Below are positions 16,205 to 24,248 of a stretch of 42,575 nt of DNA, piece after piece. Position numbers and translations under genes: made by a program. The notes under the pieces were generated by a model, which was not told the origin of the DNA, searched no databases, and saw only the letters and a program-made list of their open reading frames with translations. How positions within the stretch are numbered: the first letter of the stretch is position 1; the number at the start of each line of letters is the position of its first letter. The stretch comes from Candidatus Abyssobacteria bacterium SURF_17 (GTDB lineage Bacteria > Abyssobacteria > SURF-5), in contig QZKI01000102.1 in the NCBI GenBank assembly GCA_003598055.1, positions 1-42,575 of the forward strand. Reading direction: 5' to 3'.

Positions 16205-18058
16205 ATGCTATTGTCTTTTCATATGACCCGCTTACGTGCGTTGTTTGCGATTGTGGCTCTTGGGCTCTTTCTACCGGTGCGAGCCCAGGCAGACAACGAG
16301 ATGAGCGTTGAACTCGACCTGAGCAAGCCGCAAATCGCTCTCGATGACAGAGCCTTGCTCACGGTCACCGTGAGCGGTGTCAATGCCGTCCCGGAACCGA
16401 CGGTGCCGTCGGTGGAAGGTCTCGACATCCTCTTTCAGGGACGCACGCAAAGCCTGCAGATAATCAACATGAACATGAAGTCCTCCATCGTTTTCAGGTA
16501 TGCGCTGGCGCCCCAACGCACGGGCGAGTTCACCATCGGGCCGGTTCAAGTTCGAGGGCGACAGCGGACATACGAGAGCAATGTGGTTCTTCTCAAAGTT
16601 GTCGAGGCCGGGCAAAGCCAACCGGCGACACCATCCGTTCAGAACGTCATTGTCGAAGCAAGCATCAACAAGACCGACCCATACCTCGGCCAGCAGATAA
16701 CGCTACTGCTCCGGTTTGCACGCAGGCCCACCGTTCGCTTGACGAATGCGGGCTATCAATTGCCGGATCTCTCCGATTTCTGGAACGAGGGGATGGAAAG
16801 CAAGCGGGAGTACCTGCAAACGATAGATGGGAAGGAATACATGGTGACCGAACTCGCGTTTCCGCTCTTCCCAACAACCGCGGGAGAGGTCATGATCGGT
16901 CCCATCACGTTATATTACGATGAACTCGTGCCGAAAGAGTCTTCCCGATTCGACTCGCCTTTCTTCAAGGACCCGTTCGGCAGGAATCTCTTCGACGATG
17001 ACTTTTTCAAGCTCTTCAGTTCGGAGGACATCGTGAAGCGGAGCGTTCAGACCGACCCCGTACGTCTGCGGGTGCATCGGCTGCCGGAGGGGGGACAACC
17101 TGAAGGGTTCCGCGGAGGCGTCGGCAGTTTCAGTGTGACCTCGCGCCTCAGCGGCAATGAAGTCAAGGTTGGCGAATCCGTCACCCTTACTCTCGCGCTG
17201 AGCGGAGAAGGCAACGTCCGAGACGTGCCGGCTCCCGAGCTGAGCATCGATGGGGTGAAGGTGTATGAGGATACGCCGTCGGTGAACGTGAAGAACTACA
17301 ATGATACCATTGTTGGAGAAAAGGTTTATAAGCTGGCGCTCGTGCCCCAGCAAACCGGCAAGACTGTGATACCGACAATCTCAATCTCCTACTTCAACCC
17401 GCAGACCGGCCGGTACGAAACAGCTTCGTCGGCGCCCGTCAGCCTGAACGTGCTGCCGTCGGAAAACGAAACGTTCGTCGTGGCCAAGCCTGCTGCACCC
17501 CGTGGCGGAGGCGAGCAAACGCTGCAGCGGAAAGACGACATTCTCCCCATTCACGAGCGGATAGGACCAATTGAAAGGAGCCGAACCGAACGATGGGTGC
17601 GCCGGCTGAGGATTGTCGCGTATCCGCTCCCCATCATTGCGTATCTCTTCTGTCTCGGGATCGTCAGGCACCGCGAAAGGTTGAGAACGGATATCGCTTA
17701 CCGCCGCTCTCGCACTGCCCTCAAGAAAGCGGAAGACCACATACGGAAGGCGGAGGATGCAATAAACGAGAATATCTGGGATGCGGCCTTCATGGAGTGT
17801 TCCCGCGCCGTGACCGAGTATCTCGCTGATAAGCTCAATGTGCCCGCCGGCGGGCTCACGCCCGCGGACATCGAATCCGCCTTATCGCGACACGGAGTTC
17901 CGCCAAATATCCTGAAAGAGGTCGTGAGATTTCTCGAGAGTTGCGACTACGGTCGCTTCGCACCGTCGGAGAAGGCGCCGGGAATGAGCCGCAATTACAT
18001 CGGCAAGGCCCGGGGCATCCTCGAGTATCTGGAGAAGGAAGAGAGCATTACCCGATGA
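16205..18058 (+). CDS. batD: BatD: multidomain periplasmic protein with membrane anchor
   Basis: 617 residues, the usual size for full BatD. A signal peptide (to about residue 29, 'LPVRAQA') precedes several Ig-like beta domains ('VELDLSKPQIALDDRALLTVTVSGVNAVPEPTVPSVEGL', 'TPSVQNVIVEASINKTDPYLGQQITLLLRF', 'VTSRLSGNEVKVGESVTLTLALSGEGNVRDVPAPEL'). A transmembrane helix follows (about 467-487), then a cytoplasmic helical region ('ALKKAEDHIRKAEDAINENIWDAAFMECSRAVTEYLADKLNVPAGGLTPADIESAL'). BatD is thought to link periplasmic events to the MoxR/BatA/BatB complex. A 119-bp gap with a weak TCGTGGA/TCCACGA hairpin precedes it, and the stop overlaps the next ATG by 4 bp. Confidence 0.93.
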   Translation: MLLSFHMTRLRALFAIVALGLFLPVRAQADNEMSVELDLSKPQIALDDRALLTVTVSGVNAVPEPTVPSVEGLDILFQGRTQSLQIINMNMKSSIVFRYALAPQRTGEFTIGPVQVRGRQRTYESNVVLLKVVEAGQSQPATPSVQNVIVEASINKTDPYLGQQITLLLRFARRPTVRLTNAGYQLPDLSDFWNEGMESKREYLQTIDGKEYMVTELAFPLFPTTAGEVMIGPITLYYDELVPKESSRFDSPFFKDPFGRNLFDDDFFKLFSSEDIVKRSVQTDPVRLRVHRLPEGGQPEGFRGGVGSFSVTSRLSGNEVKVGESVTLTLALSGEGNVRDVPAPELSIDGVKVYEDTPSVNVKNYNDTIVGEKVYKLALVPQQTGKTVIPTISISYFNPQTGRYETASSAPVSLNVLPSENETFVVAKPAAPRGGGEQTLQRKDDILPIHERIGPIERSRTERWVRRLRIVAYPLPIIAYLFCLGIVRHRERLRTDIAYRRSRTALKKAEDHIRKAEDAINENIWDAAFMECSRAVTEYLADKLNVPAGGLTPADIESALSRHGVPPNILKEVVRFLESCDYGRFAPSEKAPGMSRNYIGKARGILEYLEKEESITR

Positions 18059-18870
18059 AGGAACAAAGCCGCCCCTTGCTCACGAGTGCGCTCGCGGCGT
18101 TCGCAATCGCTCTTCTTTGCTCATTGCTTGCGGCCTCCGCAGTGATGGCGGGTGAACCGTCGCCGTCGGTGGCTCCCGACCAGGTCGACGATGTATTCGA
18201 CATCGCAAATGGGGAGTACAAAGCCGGCAATTACGAAAGCGCAGTCCGGCTTTACGAGGGGCTCGTCTCCGGGTCGCCTCTCAAGACAGCCGAGATGTAC
18301 TATAATCTTGGCAACGCATACTTCAAGTTACACAAATTGGGGAAAGCGATAGCAGCATACCGTCGTGCCCTGCGGCTGGCTCCTCGAAACGAGGACATTC
18401 GCGCGAACCTGACGTACGTTCGCAACAACGCAAAAGACAAGATAGACCGGCCAAAGAGCACGGACGCGCTGCATGAGATATTCTTTTTCCATTATAGGGT
18501 CAATCCGGCCGAAGCGGAAGCACTCTTTCTCGGCGCCTATGTATTGGCCAGTCTCTGTGGAAGCGCCTATCTTTTCTGGAAGCGAAAACTCATTCGATGG
18601 GCCACTGGTGTCGCCGTCGTGCTGGCTGTGGCGCTTGGCGTAAACGGCCTCATCCATATCCATGATACCGCACATCCGAGGGGGGCCGTCGTCATCGCAG
18701 ATGAGACGTCCGTTCATACGGGGCCCGCTGATACCTACATGGTCTCGTTCAATCTCCATGACGGAACGGAACTCGAGCTGCACACGACAGGAGCTGAGTG
18801 GTCTCAGGTGGAGCTTGCTGACGGCAGACGCGGCTGGATCAGGCAGACTGATATTGAAATCGTCTCGTAG
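18055..18870 (+). CDS. batE: BatE-like TPR and SH3-domain protein
   Basis: 271 residues. A signal peptide (about 8-30, ending 'AASAVMA-GEP') is followed by two TPR units (about 42-110; 'ANGEYKAGNYESAVRLYEGLVSG', 'YYNLGNAYFKLHKLGKAIAAYRRALRLAPRNEDIRANL'). Two transmembrane helices lie at about 155-175 and 185-202, and a bacterial SH3 domain (about 208-270) carries 'VIADETSVHTGPADTY' and 'GWIRQTDIEIV'. This TPR-membrane-SH3 order is typical of BatE. Its ATG overlaps the batD stop (ATGA) and it ends 11 bp before glnD, so the Bat genes and glnD probably share a transcript. Confidence 0.88.
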   Translation: MKEQSRPLLTSALAAFAIALLCSLLAASAVMAGEPSPSVAPDQVDDVFDIANGEYKAGNYESAVRLYEGLVSGSPLKTAEMYYNLGNAYFKLHKLGKAIAAYRRALRLAPRNEDIRANLTYVRNNAKDKIDRPKSTDALHEIFFFHYRVNPAEAEALFLGAYVLASLCGSAYLFWKRKLIRWATGVAVVLAVALGVNGLIHIHDTAHPRGAVVIADETSVHTGPADTYMVSFNLHDGTELELHTTGAEWSQVELADGRRGWIRQTDIEIVS

Positions 18871-18881
18871 CGAAGGGCACA

Positions 18882-21623
18882 ATGAATTACAGCGATGAAC
18901 TGAAACAAGCGTTCGCTGAAGCGCTTGCCTCGACCCATCCCGATGCCGGGCGCAACAGCTTCCTCGCCGCTGCGAAACATTTCGTCGCTCGCAAGAAGGA
19001 TGAGTTGCACCAGATGCACTTCGCAGGCGCGGGCGGGGCGACGGTGGTAGGCCGGTACACCGCGCTCGTGGACGCGCTCGTGAAGGCACTCCACGCGATT
19101 GCGCTCGGGAATAACGCCGTGCGCGTGCCGCACGCGCTCATCGCGCTCGGCGGATATGGTCGGGGGGAGATGAACTTTTCATCCGACGTGGATATCATGT
19201 TTCTGCATGAAGGCCGTCTCGAGCAGGGGCTCGAGGCTGTCAATGATTACCTCCTGTGTTTCCTCTGGGACATTGGATTCAAAGTCGGGCATAGCATCCG
19301 TTGTATCCGAGAATCGCTCAAACTCGCCGCCGTGGACGATACCGTGCTTACGTCCATGCTGGAATCCCGGTTCCTCGCGGGCGACATGGAAACGTACGAG
19401 ACGTTTTTCGGCAAGCTTATGATTCAGACGAATTCCCTCGGCGTCAAGCATTTCGTCCGACGCAAGGAACAAGAGCGGAACCGCACGTATCACAAGGCCG
19501 GAAGGGACGTATTCCAAAGCGAACCGGACATCAAGCACTCAGCGGGCGGACTCAGGGACTATCACACGGGCGTCTGGGTAGCGCTCGCCGTGTTCGGGTT
19601 AAAATCGCCTCGTGATGTTTTCACAGCGGGCCTTATCACGGAAGAACAGTTCCTCAGGCTCGAGCGCGCGCTGGATTTCATGTGGCGCGTGCGCAATCAG
19701 CTATACTTCGAGGAAGGATTGCCGCAGGATGCGCTGACCTTGAGGCGGCAGGAGCGGGTGGCACACGCCTTTGGTTACCGTTCGTCCCGCGGCGCTCTCG
19801 CTGTCGAGCGCTTCATGCGGGATTACTACATATACGCCTCCGAACTCCACCGCTTTTGCAAGGATATGCTCCGGCTTGGCGGCCTTTCGGAACGAGGTGG
19901 TCGCCAGGCATCCGCGCGAATGGAGAGCGCGGACCGAGGTTTGAAGATTGCCGACCGCCAGCTCTACGTGCCGGCGGATGACTCTCAGTGGTTTCGCGAA
20001 AATCCGGCCAGGTTGCTCGAGGTTGTCTGGTATGCCCAGAAACAAGGACTAATGCTCAGCGACAAAACAAGAACGGCCATCAGAGCGAGCCTTGACCTCA
20101 TTGACGAGAGGTTCTGCATGTCGCCCGTCGCGAAGGATTACTTCCTCGCCATCCTTTCCGACCCTGCCCGGGTCGGAACGACCATACGGCAGATGAGCGA
20201 GGTCGGAATCCTTGACCGCTACCTGCCGGAGTTCTCGACGGTCAGGCACGTAATACGATATGACCCGTTTCATCAGTATCCGGTTGACGAACATACCATC
20301 CGGGCGCTGGAGAACCTGGCGGCAATCCCGCACCTCAGCGAATTGGGGACCGCCGCCCTTAAGAAGGTTCTCTCCGAGATTCGGTCGCCGGAGATCCTTT
20401 CGCTCGCTATCCTGCTTCATGACGTCGGCAAGACCGACGAAGGCTCCCACGTCAAGCAAGGAGTCAGGATTGCGGAGGCGGTAGGCATGCGTCTGGCGCT
20501 CAACGACGCGCAGATGGATACGCTGAAATTCCTCATACACAACCACCTCAAGATGACGCATCTGAGCCAGTATCGCGACCTTGACGACATGGAAATCATT
20601 CGCTCCTTCGCCTCCGAGGTCGGCTCGGAGGAAAACCTCGACATGCTTTACCTCCTCACCTTCGCAGACCTCTATGCAGTGCGGCAAGGAGCCTGGAATG
20701 ACTGGAAATCCGCTCTTCTCTTCCAACTGTACTCGCGAACGAAGCAGATGCTTTCTCAGCCGCCAACCGCCGAGCCCGAACAACCCGAATACTGGAATAC
20801 GCCGAAAGCGCGGGCCGTTTGCATGTATCTGCAAAATGGGGAATTGCCCGCCGTGAATGAACATCTCAGGCGCATGTCCCCCCGCTATCTCTCCAGTTTT
20901 TCTCCGAAGGAGATCGCGGACCACATGCGGATGGCCGCCTCGCTGCGACGGGTCAAGGCGGTTTTCAAGTGCGTGTCATTACCCGCTTACTCACTCTCGC
21001 ACGTAACCATCTGCGCGAAGGACAGGCTCGGCCTGTTCGCCGACATCGCGGGCACGTTCGCATCGCAGCAGGTGAGCATCCTGAGCGCGGGCGTGTTTAC
21101 CCGTTCTGACGGGATTGCCATTGACAGCTTTCATGTCGTTGACGGAGAGACCGACGGGCCGCTGGCGTCCACCAAGTGGATGGTCGTGAGGGAGAACCTC
21201 CGAAAAGTTCTCAAGGGCGAGCGCGACGTGAAGGAATTGATTCGGTCCGCGGAGCGGAGGCCCCGTATCGCCCAGAGGAAGATGTCATCCCTGCGGCGGG
21301 GTGTCTATTTTGACAATCGCGTTTCCGCCACGCATACGGTCATAGACATCGAGGCGCCCGACAGGATCGGGCTGCTGTACGACATCGCATCAACGCTTAC
21401 GAGTCTCGGGCTCGATCTTTCGCTCGCAAAGGTAGCGACCGATGTGCGGCAGGCGCGCGATGCATTCTACGTCACCGATGGTGAAGGCAAGAAGATAACC
21501 GGCCCATTGCGGATACGGAAGATTCGCGAGAGAATAGAGGAGGTGCTGGAGTCGGATCATGGGTCGGCATGGATGGTAAGCGGGGAATCAAAGCGAACAA
21601 AAAGGAGTGTGAAAACAAAATGA
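18882..21623 (+). CDS. glnD: GlnD: PII uridylyltransferase/uridylyl-removing enzyme
   Basis: 913 residues with full GlnD architecture. The nucleotidyltransferase domain has 'GGYGRGEMNFSSDVDIMFL' (Asp102 and Asp104 are the metal ligands). The HD domain has 'LLHDVGKT' (His513-Asp514) and 'GSHVKQG', and two C-terminal ACT domains follow (about 705-790 and 817-890; 'ICAKDRLGLFADIAGTFASQ' and 'IEAPDRIGLLYDIASTLTSLG'). It senses glutamine through the ACT domains and adds or removes UMP on PII proteins, tying nitrogen status to glutamine synthetase and NtrB. Placement directly behind the Bat genes is unusual. A good AAGGG site lies before the ATG, and the stop overlaps htrA by 4 bp. Confidence 0.95.
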   Translation: MNYSDELKQAFAEALASTHPDAGRNSFLAAAKHFVARKKDELHQMHFAGAGGATVVGRYTALVDALVKALHAIALGNNAVRVPHALIALGGYGRGEMNFSSDVDIMFLHEGRLEQGLEAVNDYLLCFLWDIGFKVGHSIRCIRESLKLAAVDDTVLTSMLESRFLAGDMETYETFFGKLMIQTNSLGVKHFVRRKEQERNRTYHKAGRDVFQSEPDIKHSAGGLRDYHTGVWVALAVFGLKSPRDVFTAGLITEEQFLRLERALDFMWRVRNQLYFEEGLPQDALTLRRQERVAHAFGYRSSRGALAVERFMRDYYIYASELHRFCKDMLRLGGLSERGGRQASARMESADRGLKIADRQLYVPADDSQWFRENPARLLEVVWYAQKQGLMLSDKTRTAIRASLDLIDERFCMSPVAKDYFLAILSDPARVGTTIRQMSEVGILDRYLPEFSTVRHVIRYDPFHQYPVDEHTIRALENLAAIPHLSELGTAALKKVLSEIRSPEILSLAILLHDVGKTDEGSHVKQGVRIAEAVGMRLALNDAQMDTLKFLIHNHLKMTHLSQYRDLDDMEIIRSFASEVGSEENLDMLYLLTFADLYAVRQGAWNDWKSALLFQLYSRTKQMLSQPPTAEPEQPEYWNTPKARAVCMYLQNGELPAVNEHLRRMSPRYLSSFSPKEIADHMRMAASLRRVKAVFKCVSLPAYSLSHVTICAKDRLGLFADIAGTFASQQVSILSAGVFTRSDGIAIDSFHVVDGETDGPLASTKWMVVRENLRKVLKGERDVKELIRSAERRPRIAQRKMSSLRRGVYFDNRVSATHTVIDIEAPDRIGLLYDIASTLTSLGLDLSLAKVATDVRQARDAFYVTDGEGKKITGPLRIRKIRERIEEVLESDHGSAWMVSGESKRTKRSVKTK

Positions 21624-23032
21624 AATCACCGAAAATTGCTGTAGCCCTTTCGACGTTGCTGTGCCTTGTCCTTTTCATGGGGCCGGTGCCTTACGGTTGG
21701 GCGGCTGCCGAGCGGTCTGTCGTTCAGTTGGAAAATATGTTCGTGGATGTCTCGGAGAAGGCGATGCCGACAGTGGTGCACATTACGAGCCAGCGACAGT
21801 TGCTCAAGGACATGAAGGATAAGATGGATGAGGACTTTTTCAAAATATTCCCGTTTCCCCACATGGACCCCGACGCCTTCCGCGCCATGGCCGCAGGTTC
21901 AGGGCTCATCATGGACAAGGCCGGCTACATCTTGACCAATAACCATCTCGTCGAGAATTCCGAATCGATAAAGGTCAAGATCGGCGATAAGGGGAGATTG
22001 TATGACGGGCAGGTCATAGGTCGCGACCCGGCAACCGACCTCGCCGTCATCAAGATCGAGCCGGAGAAACCTCTCCCGCAAGCCACACTTGGAGATTCCT
22101 CAAAGCTTAAGGTCGGACAGTGGGCAATTGCTATCGGTGACCCCTTCGGCCTCGAGAAAACGGTAAGCGTCGGCGTTATTAGCGGACTGGGACGCGCAGG
22201 CTTTGGAGGCCCGCTCGAGAATGTCAGGTATCAGGACTTCATCCAGACCGACGCTTCGATCAACCCGGGCAACTCCGGTGGGCCGCTGCTCAACAGCAAT
22301 GGAGAAGTAATCGGGATAAACACCTTCATCCAGAGCGCGGGCTCCGGCATCGGATTCGCCATCCCCGTTAATATGGCGAAGGAAGTTTACGAACAGGTCC
22401 TCGAGCACGGCGAAGTCATCCGAGGATACCTCGGGGTCGGCATCCGAGACCTGTGGGAGGGAATGGCCGCAGCGCTCAATGTCCCGGATATGAAAGGGGC
22501 CCTGATAGACCAGGTTATGCCTGATACGCCGGCCGAGAAAGCGGGACTGACCCATGGCGATGTCGTTCGAAAAATCGACGGAATAGAAATCGAGAGCTCC
22601 AAGATGCTCCAGCAGATCATCTCGCACAAGAGCCCGGGAGACAAAGTGCGCGTTACACTGCTTCGGCAAGGAGAGCAGAAGGAATTGACCGTCGAACTGT
22701 CAAAATTCCCGGCGGAAATCGCAATGGTTCGAGAGCCCGAGAAGAAGGAGAACGTTCTCGGCCTTGCAGTCGGTCCACTGCCTGAAGGACTTGCACAACC
22801 GGGCGAAAAGGGCGTCTTCATCACCGACGTCGAGCCCAACGGGCCAGCGGAAGAAGGCGAACTCGCTGAAGGCGACATCATTCTTGAAGTGAACATGCAA
22901 GAGGTCAAGAGTGTAGACGCATTCTGGAAAATCGTCGACGACCTGAAGCCGGGGCAGTGGGTGAGCTTTTACATCAAACGGGCTAATCAGACAATTTACA
23001 GGGCGGTCAAGATACCGACGACGCAGCCATAA
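21620..23032 (+). CDS. htrA: HtrA/DegP-family periplasmic serine protease
   Basis: 470 residues. A signal peptide (about 1-30) precedes a trypsin-like domain with catalytic His109 ('LTNNHLVE'), Asp140 ('DPATDLAVIKIE') and Ser219 ('NPGNSGGPLL'). Two PDZ domains follow ('GYLGVGIRDL...MPDTPAEKAGLTHGDVVRKIDG' and 'NVLGLAVGPL...VEPNGPAEEGELAEGDIILEV'). It degrades or refolds misfolded envelope proteins. I place the start at ATG 21620, which overlaps the glnD stop (ATGA); AAGGAG lies upstream. Being last in the Bat-glnD run puts an envelope quality-control protease under the same likely promoter as the Bat complex. Confidence 0.95.
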   Translation: MKSPKIAVALSTLLCLVLFMGPVPYGWAAAERSVVQLENMFVDVSEKAMPTVVHITSQRQLLKDMKDKMDEDFFKIFPFPHMDPDAFRAMAAGSGLIMDKAGYILTNNHLVENSESIKVKIGDKGRLYDGQVIGRDPATDLAVIKIEPEKPLPQATLGDSSKLKVGQWAIAIGDPFGLEKTVSVGVISGLGRAGFGGPLENVRYQDFIQTDASINPGNSGGPLLNSNGEVIGINTFIQSAGSGIGFAIPVNMAKEVYEQVLEHGEVIRGYLGVGIRDLWEGMAAALNVPDMKGALIDQVMPDTPAEKAGLTHGDVVRKIDGIEIESSKMLQQIISHKSPGDKVRVTLLRQGEQKELTVELSKFPAEIAMVREPEKKENVLGLAVGPLPEGLAQPGEKGVFITDVEPNGPAEEGELAEGDIILEVNMQEVKSVDAFWKIVDDLKPGQWVSFYIKRANQTIYRAVKIPTTQP

Positions 23033-23144
23033 CTGAGTTGCAAAATCGAACGGCGATAGTTGCGCAACAAGAAATGCGCTTGGGCTCACGAGACAGGACA
23101 AGGAACATCTCAACATATTGCTATAAAACAAGATAGAGAGGGCT

Positions 23145-23169
23145 AAGGGCGGAACGCAATTCCGCCCTT
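23145..23169. terminator. Hairpin at the end of the Bat-glnD-htrA run
   Basis: A perfect 10-bp stem (AAGGGCGGAA with TTCCGCCCTT) closes a 5-nt loop 112 bp past htrA. The following bases are CCCATTTG, so the T tract is poor. It may act as a terminator or as a 3'-end stabilising hairpin. Confidence 0.6.
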
Positions 23170-23214
23170 CCCATTTGAGCAACTGAAGCTTTGATAACCC
23201 TTAAAATATTTTTG

Positions 23215-23242
23215 TTGCCTTCGGCAGGAAATATGGTATAAT
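23215..23242 (+). promoter_or_regulatory. Sigma-70 promoter with extended -10 for the XRE/ImmA pair
   Basis: TTGCCT (23215-23220), a 16-nt spacer and a perfect TATAAT (23237-23242) preceded by TGG (extended -10). An inverted repeat TGCCTTCGGCA (23216-23226) overlaps the -35 box and could be the operator of the XRE protein encoded just downstream. GGAGAAGGGGG gives the ribosome site for the gene at 23269. Confidence 0.8.
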
Positions 23243-23268
23243 AGTGCCAATAGGAGAAGGGGGTAAGT

Positions 23269-23673
23269 ATGTCTATTGGTAAAATAATCAGAAAGCGGCG
23301 CCAAGAGATAGGTATGAAGGCTAATGAACTGGCCAAGCGGATTGGTGTAAGTCAGAGCTTTCTGAGTAATATCGAAAATGATTTGAAGATACCCCGTTTC
23401 TTGCTCCTTCGCAAGATCGCGAGTGAACTGAAGATGAGCATGGCTGCCTTTGATGATCTGGGTGGCGACTCTGAGGCGATCTCGTCGAAGGGAATAAAGG
23501 CATCGGGGCGTGAACTCGCCATCCTTCGAGACCCTTCGTTCGCTCCCATGTTTGAGAAGGAAGATATGGGCAATCTCTCGACTTTGGCAAAGAAGGAACT
23601 TGCCGAATTCTACCGGGAAGTGAAATCAATCGACAGCGAGCGGAGAAATCCGGACGGGACACTGAAGGATTGA
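23269..23673 (+). CDS. XRE-family (Cro/CI-type) transcriptional regulator
   Basis: 134 residues. The N-terminal 60 form a classic XRE helix-turn-helix ('IIRKRRQEIGMKANELAKRIGVSQSFLSNIENDLKIPRFLLLRKIASELKM'). The C-terminal half is charged and helical ('LAKKELAEFYREVKSI') with no known domain. Such regulators paired with ImmA/IrrE proteins are usually repressors that are cleaved or released on stress or mobile-element signals. The pair stands between the Bat-glnD-htrA run and a convergent ABC operon with its own promoter. A possible operator overlaps the -35 box, so self-repression is likely. Confidence 0.9.
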   Translation: MSIGKIIRKRRQEIGMKANELAKRIGVSQSFLSNIENDLKIPRFLLLRKIASELKMSMAAFDDLGGDSEAISSKGIKASGRELAILRDPSFAPMFEKEDMGNLSTLAKKELAEFYREVKSIDSERRNPDGTLKD

Positions 23674-23695
23674 GCGAAGTCGGTCGGGGGAGAAA

Positions 23696-24241
23696 ATGAT
23701 GTTCTACGAAACGCTCGAAAAGCTGGAAAGCGAAACGGACTTTGGATTCAACAAGCGACCGCTCGGTTATGGCGATTTCAAGCGCATCTGCAGGAACCAC
23801 CAGATTTACGTCAAGGAAAGACCTCTCTTGAGCGAACTCAAGGGAGTCTTTACCTGGTATGGCGACAATCCGTATGTCTGCATCAGTTCACGGCTGCCGG
23901 AGAAGGAGCGCACTTTTGTCGCGTTCTGTGAGCTTGGACATTTCTTCATGCACGACAAGACCAACCACTTCTTCACGAAGATGCAGGATAAATGGCAGCT
24001 CGGTGAAATGGAATATCAGACCCGTGTGTTTGCCCACCTCTGTATCGTCCCCACACCGGACCTCGTGGAGATATTCTCACGCCGGAGGGGATTGGGCAAG
24101 CCGATGAATTTCCGCTACCTCAGCGAACTGGCTGAGCTTTACCACACAACGTTTCCGATTGTGGATTCGCGGCTGCGTATATTCTACGATTACCTCTTTG
24201 TTCGCCCCGAAATCCTCGGCCGCGAGGCCTGGCCGGTGTAG
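23696..24241 (+). CDS. ImmA/IrrE-like protein with CExxH instead of HExxH
   Basis: 181 residues with the ImmA/IrrE core: 'GVFTWYGDNPYVCISSRLPEKERTFVAFCELGHFFMHDK' then 'GEMEYQTRVFAHLCIVPT'. This corresponds to the family pattern of a zinc helix followed by 'E..AN.FA..LLMP'. The family zinc motif HExxH is CELGH here: Cys78 (codon TGT) takes the place of the first His, while Glu79, His82 and Glu106 are kept. Cys could still bind zinc, or the protein may sense redox state or be inactive. In ICEBs1 (ImmA) and Deinococcus (IrrE) relatives the protease cleaves its XRE partner, which here is encoded 22 bp upstream. GGGGGAG precedes the ATG. Confidence 0.82.
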   Translation: MMFYETLEKLESETDFGFNKRPLGYGDFKRICRNHQIYVKERPLLSELKGVFTWYGDNPYVCISSRLPEKERTFVAFCELGHFFMHDKTNHFFTKMQDKWQLGEMEYQTRVFAHLCIVPTPDLVEIFSRRRGLGKPMNFRYLSELAELYHTTFPIVDSRLRIFYDYLFVRPEILGREAWPV

Positions 24242-24248
24242 GAACCGC

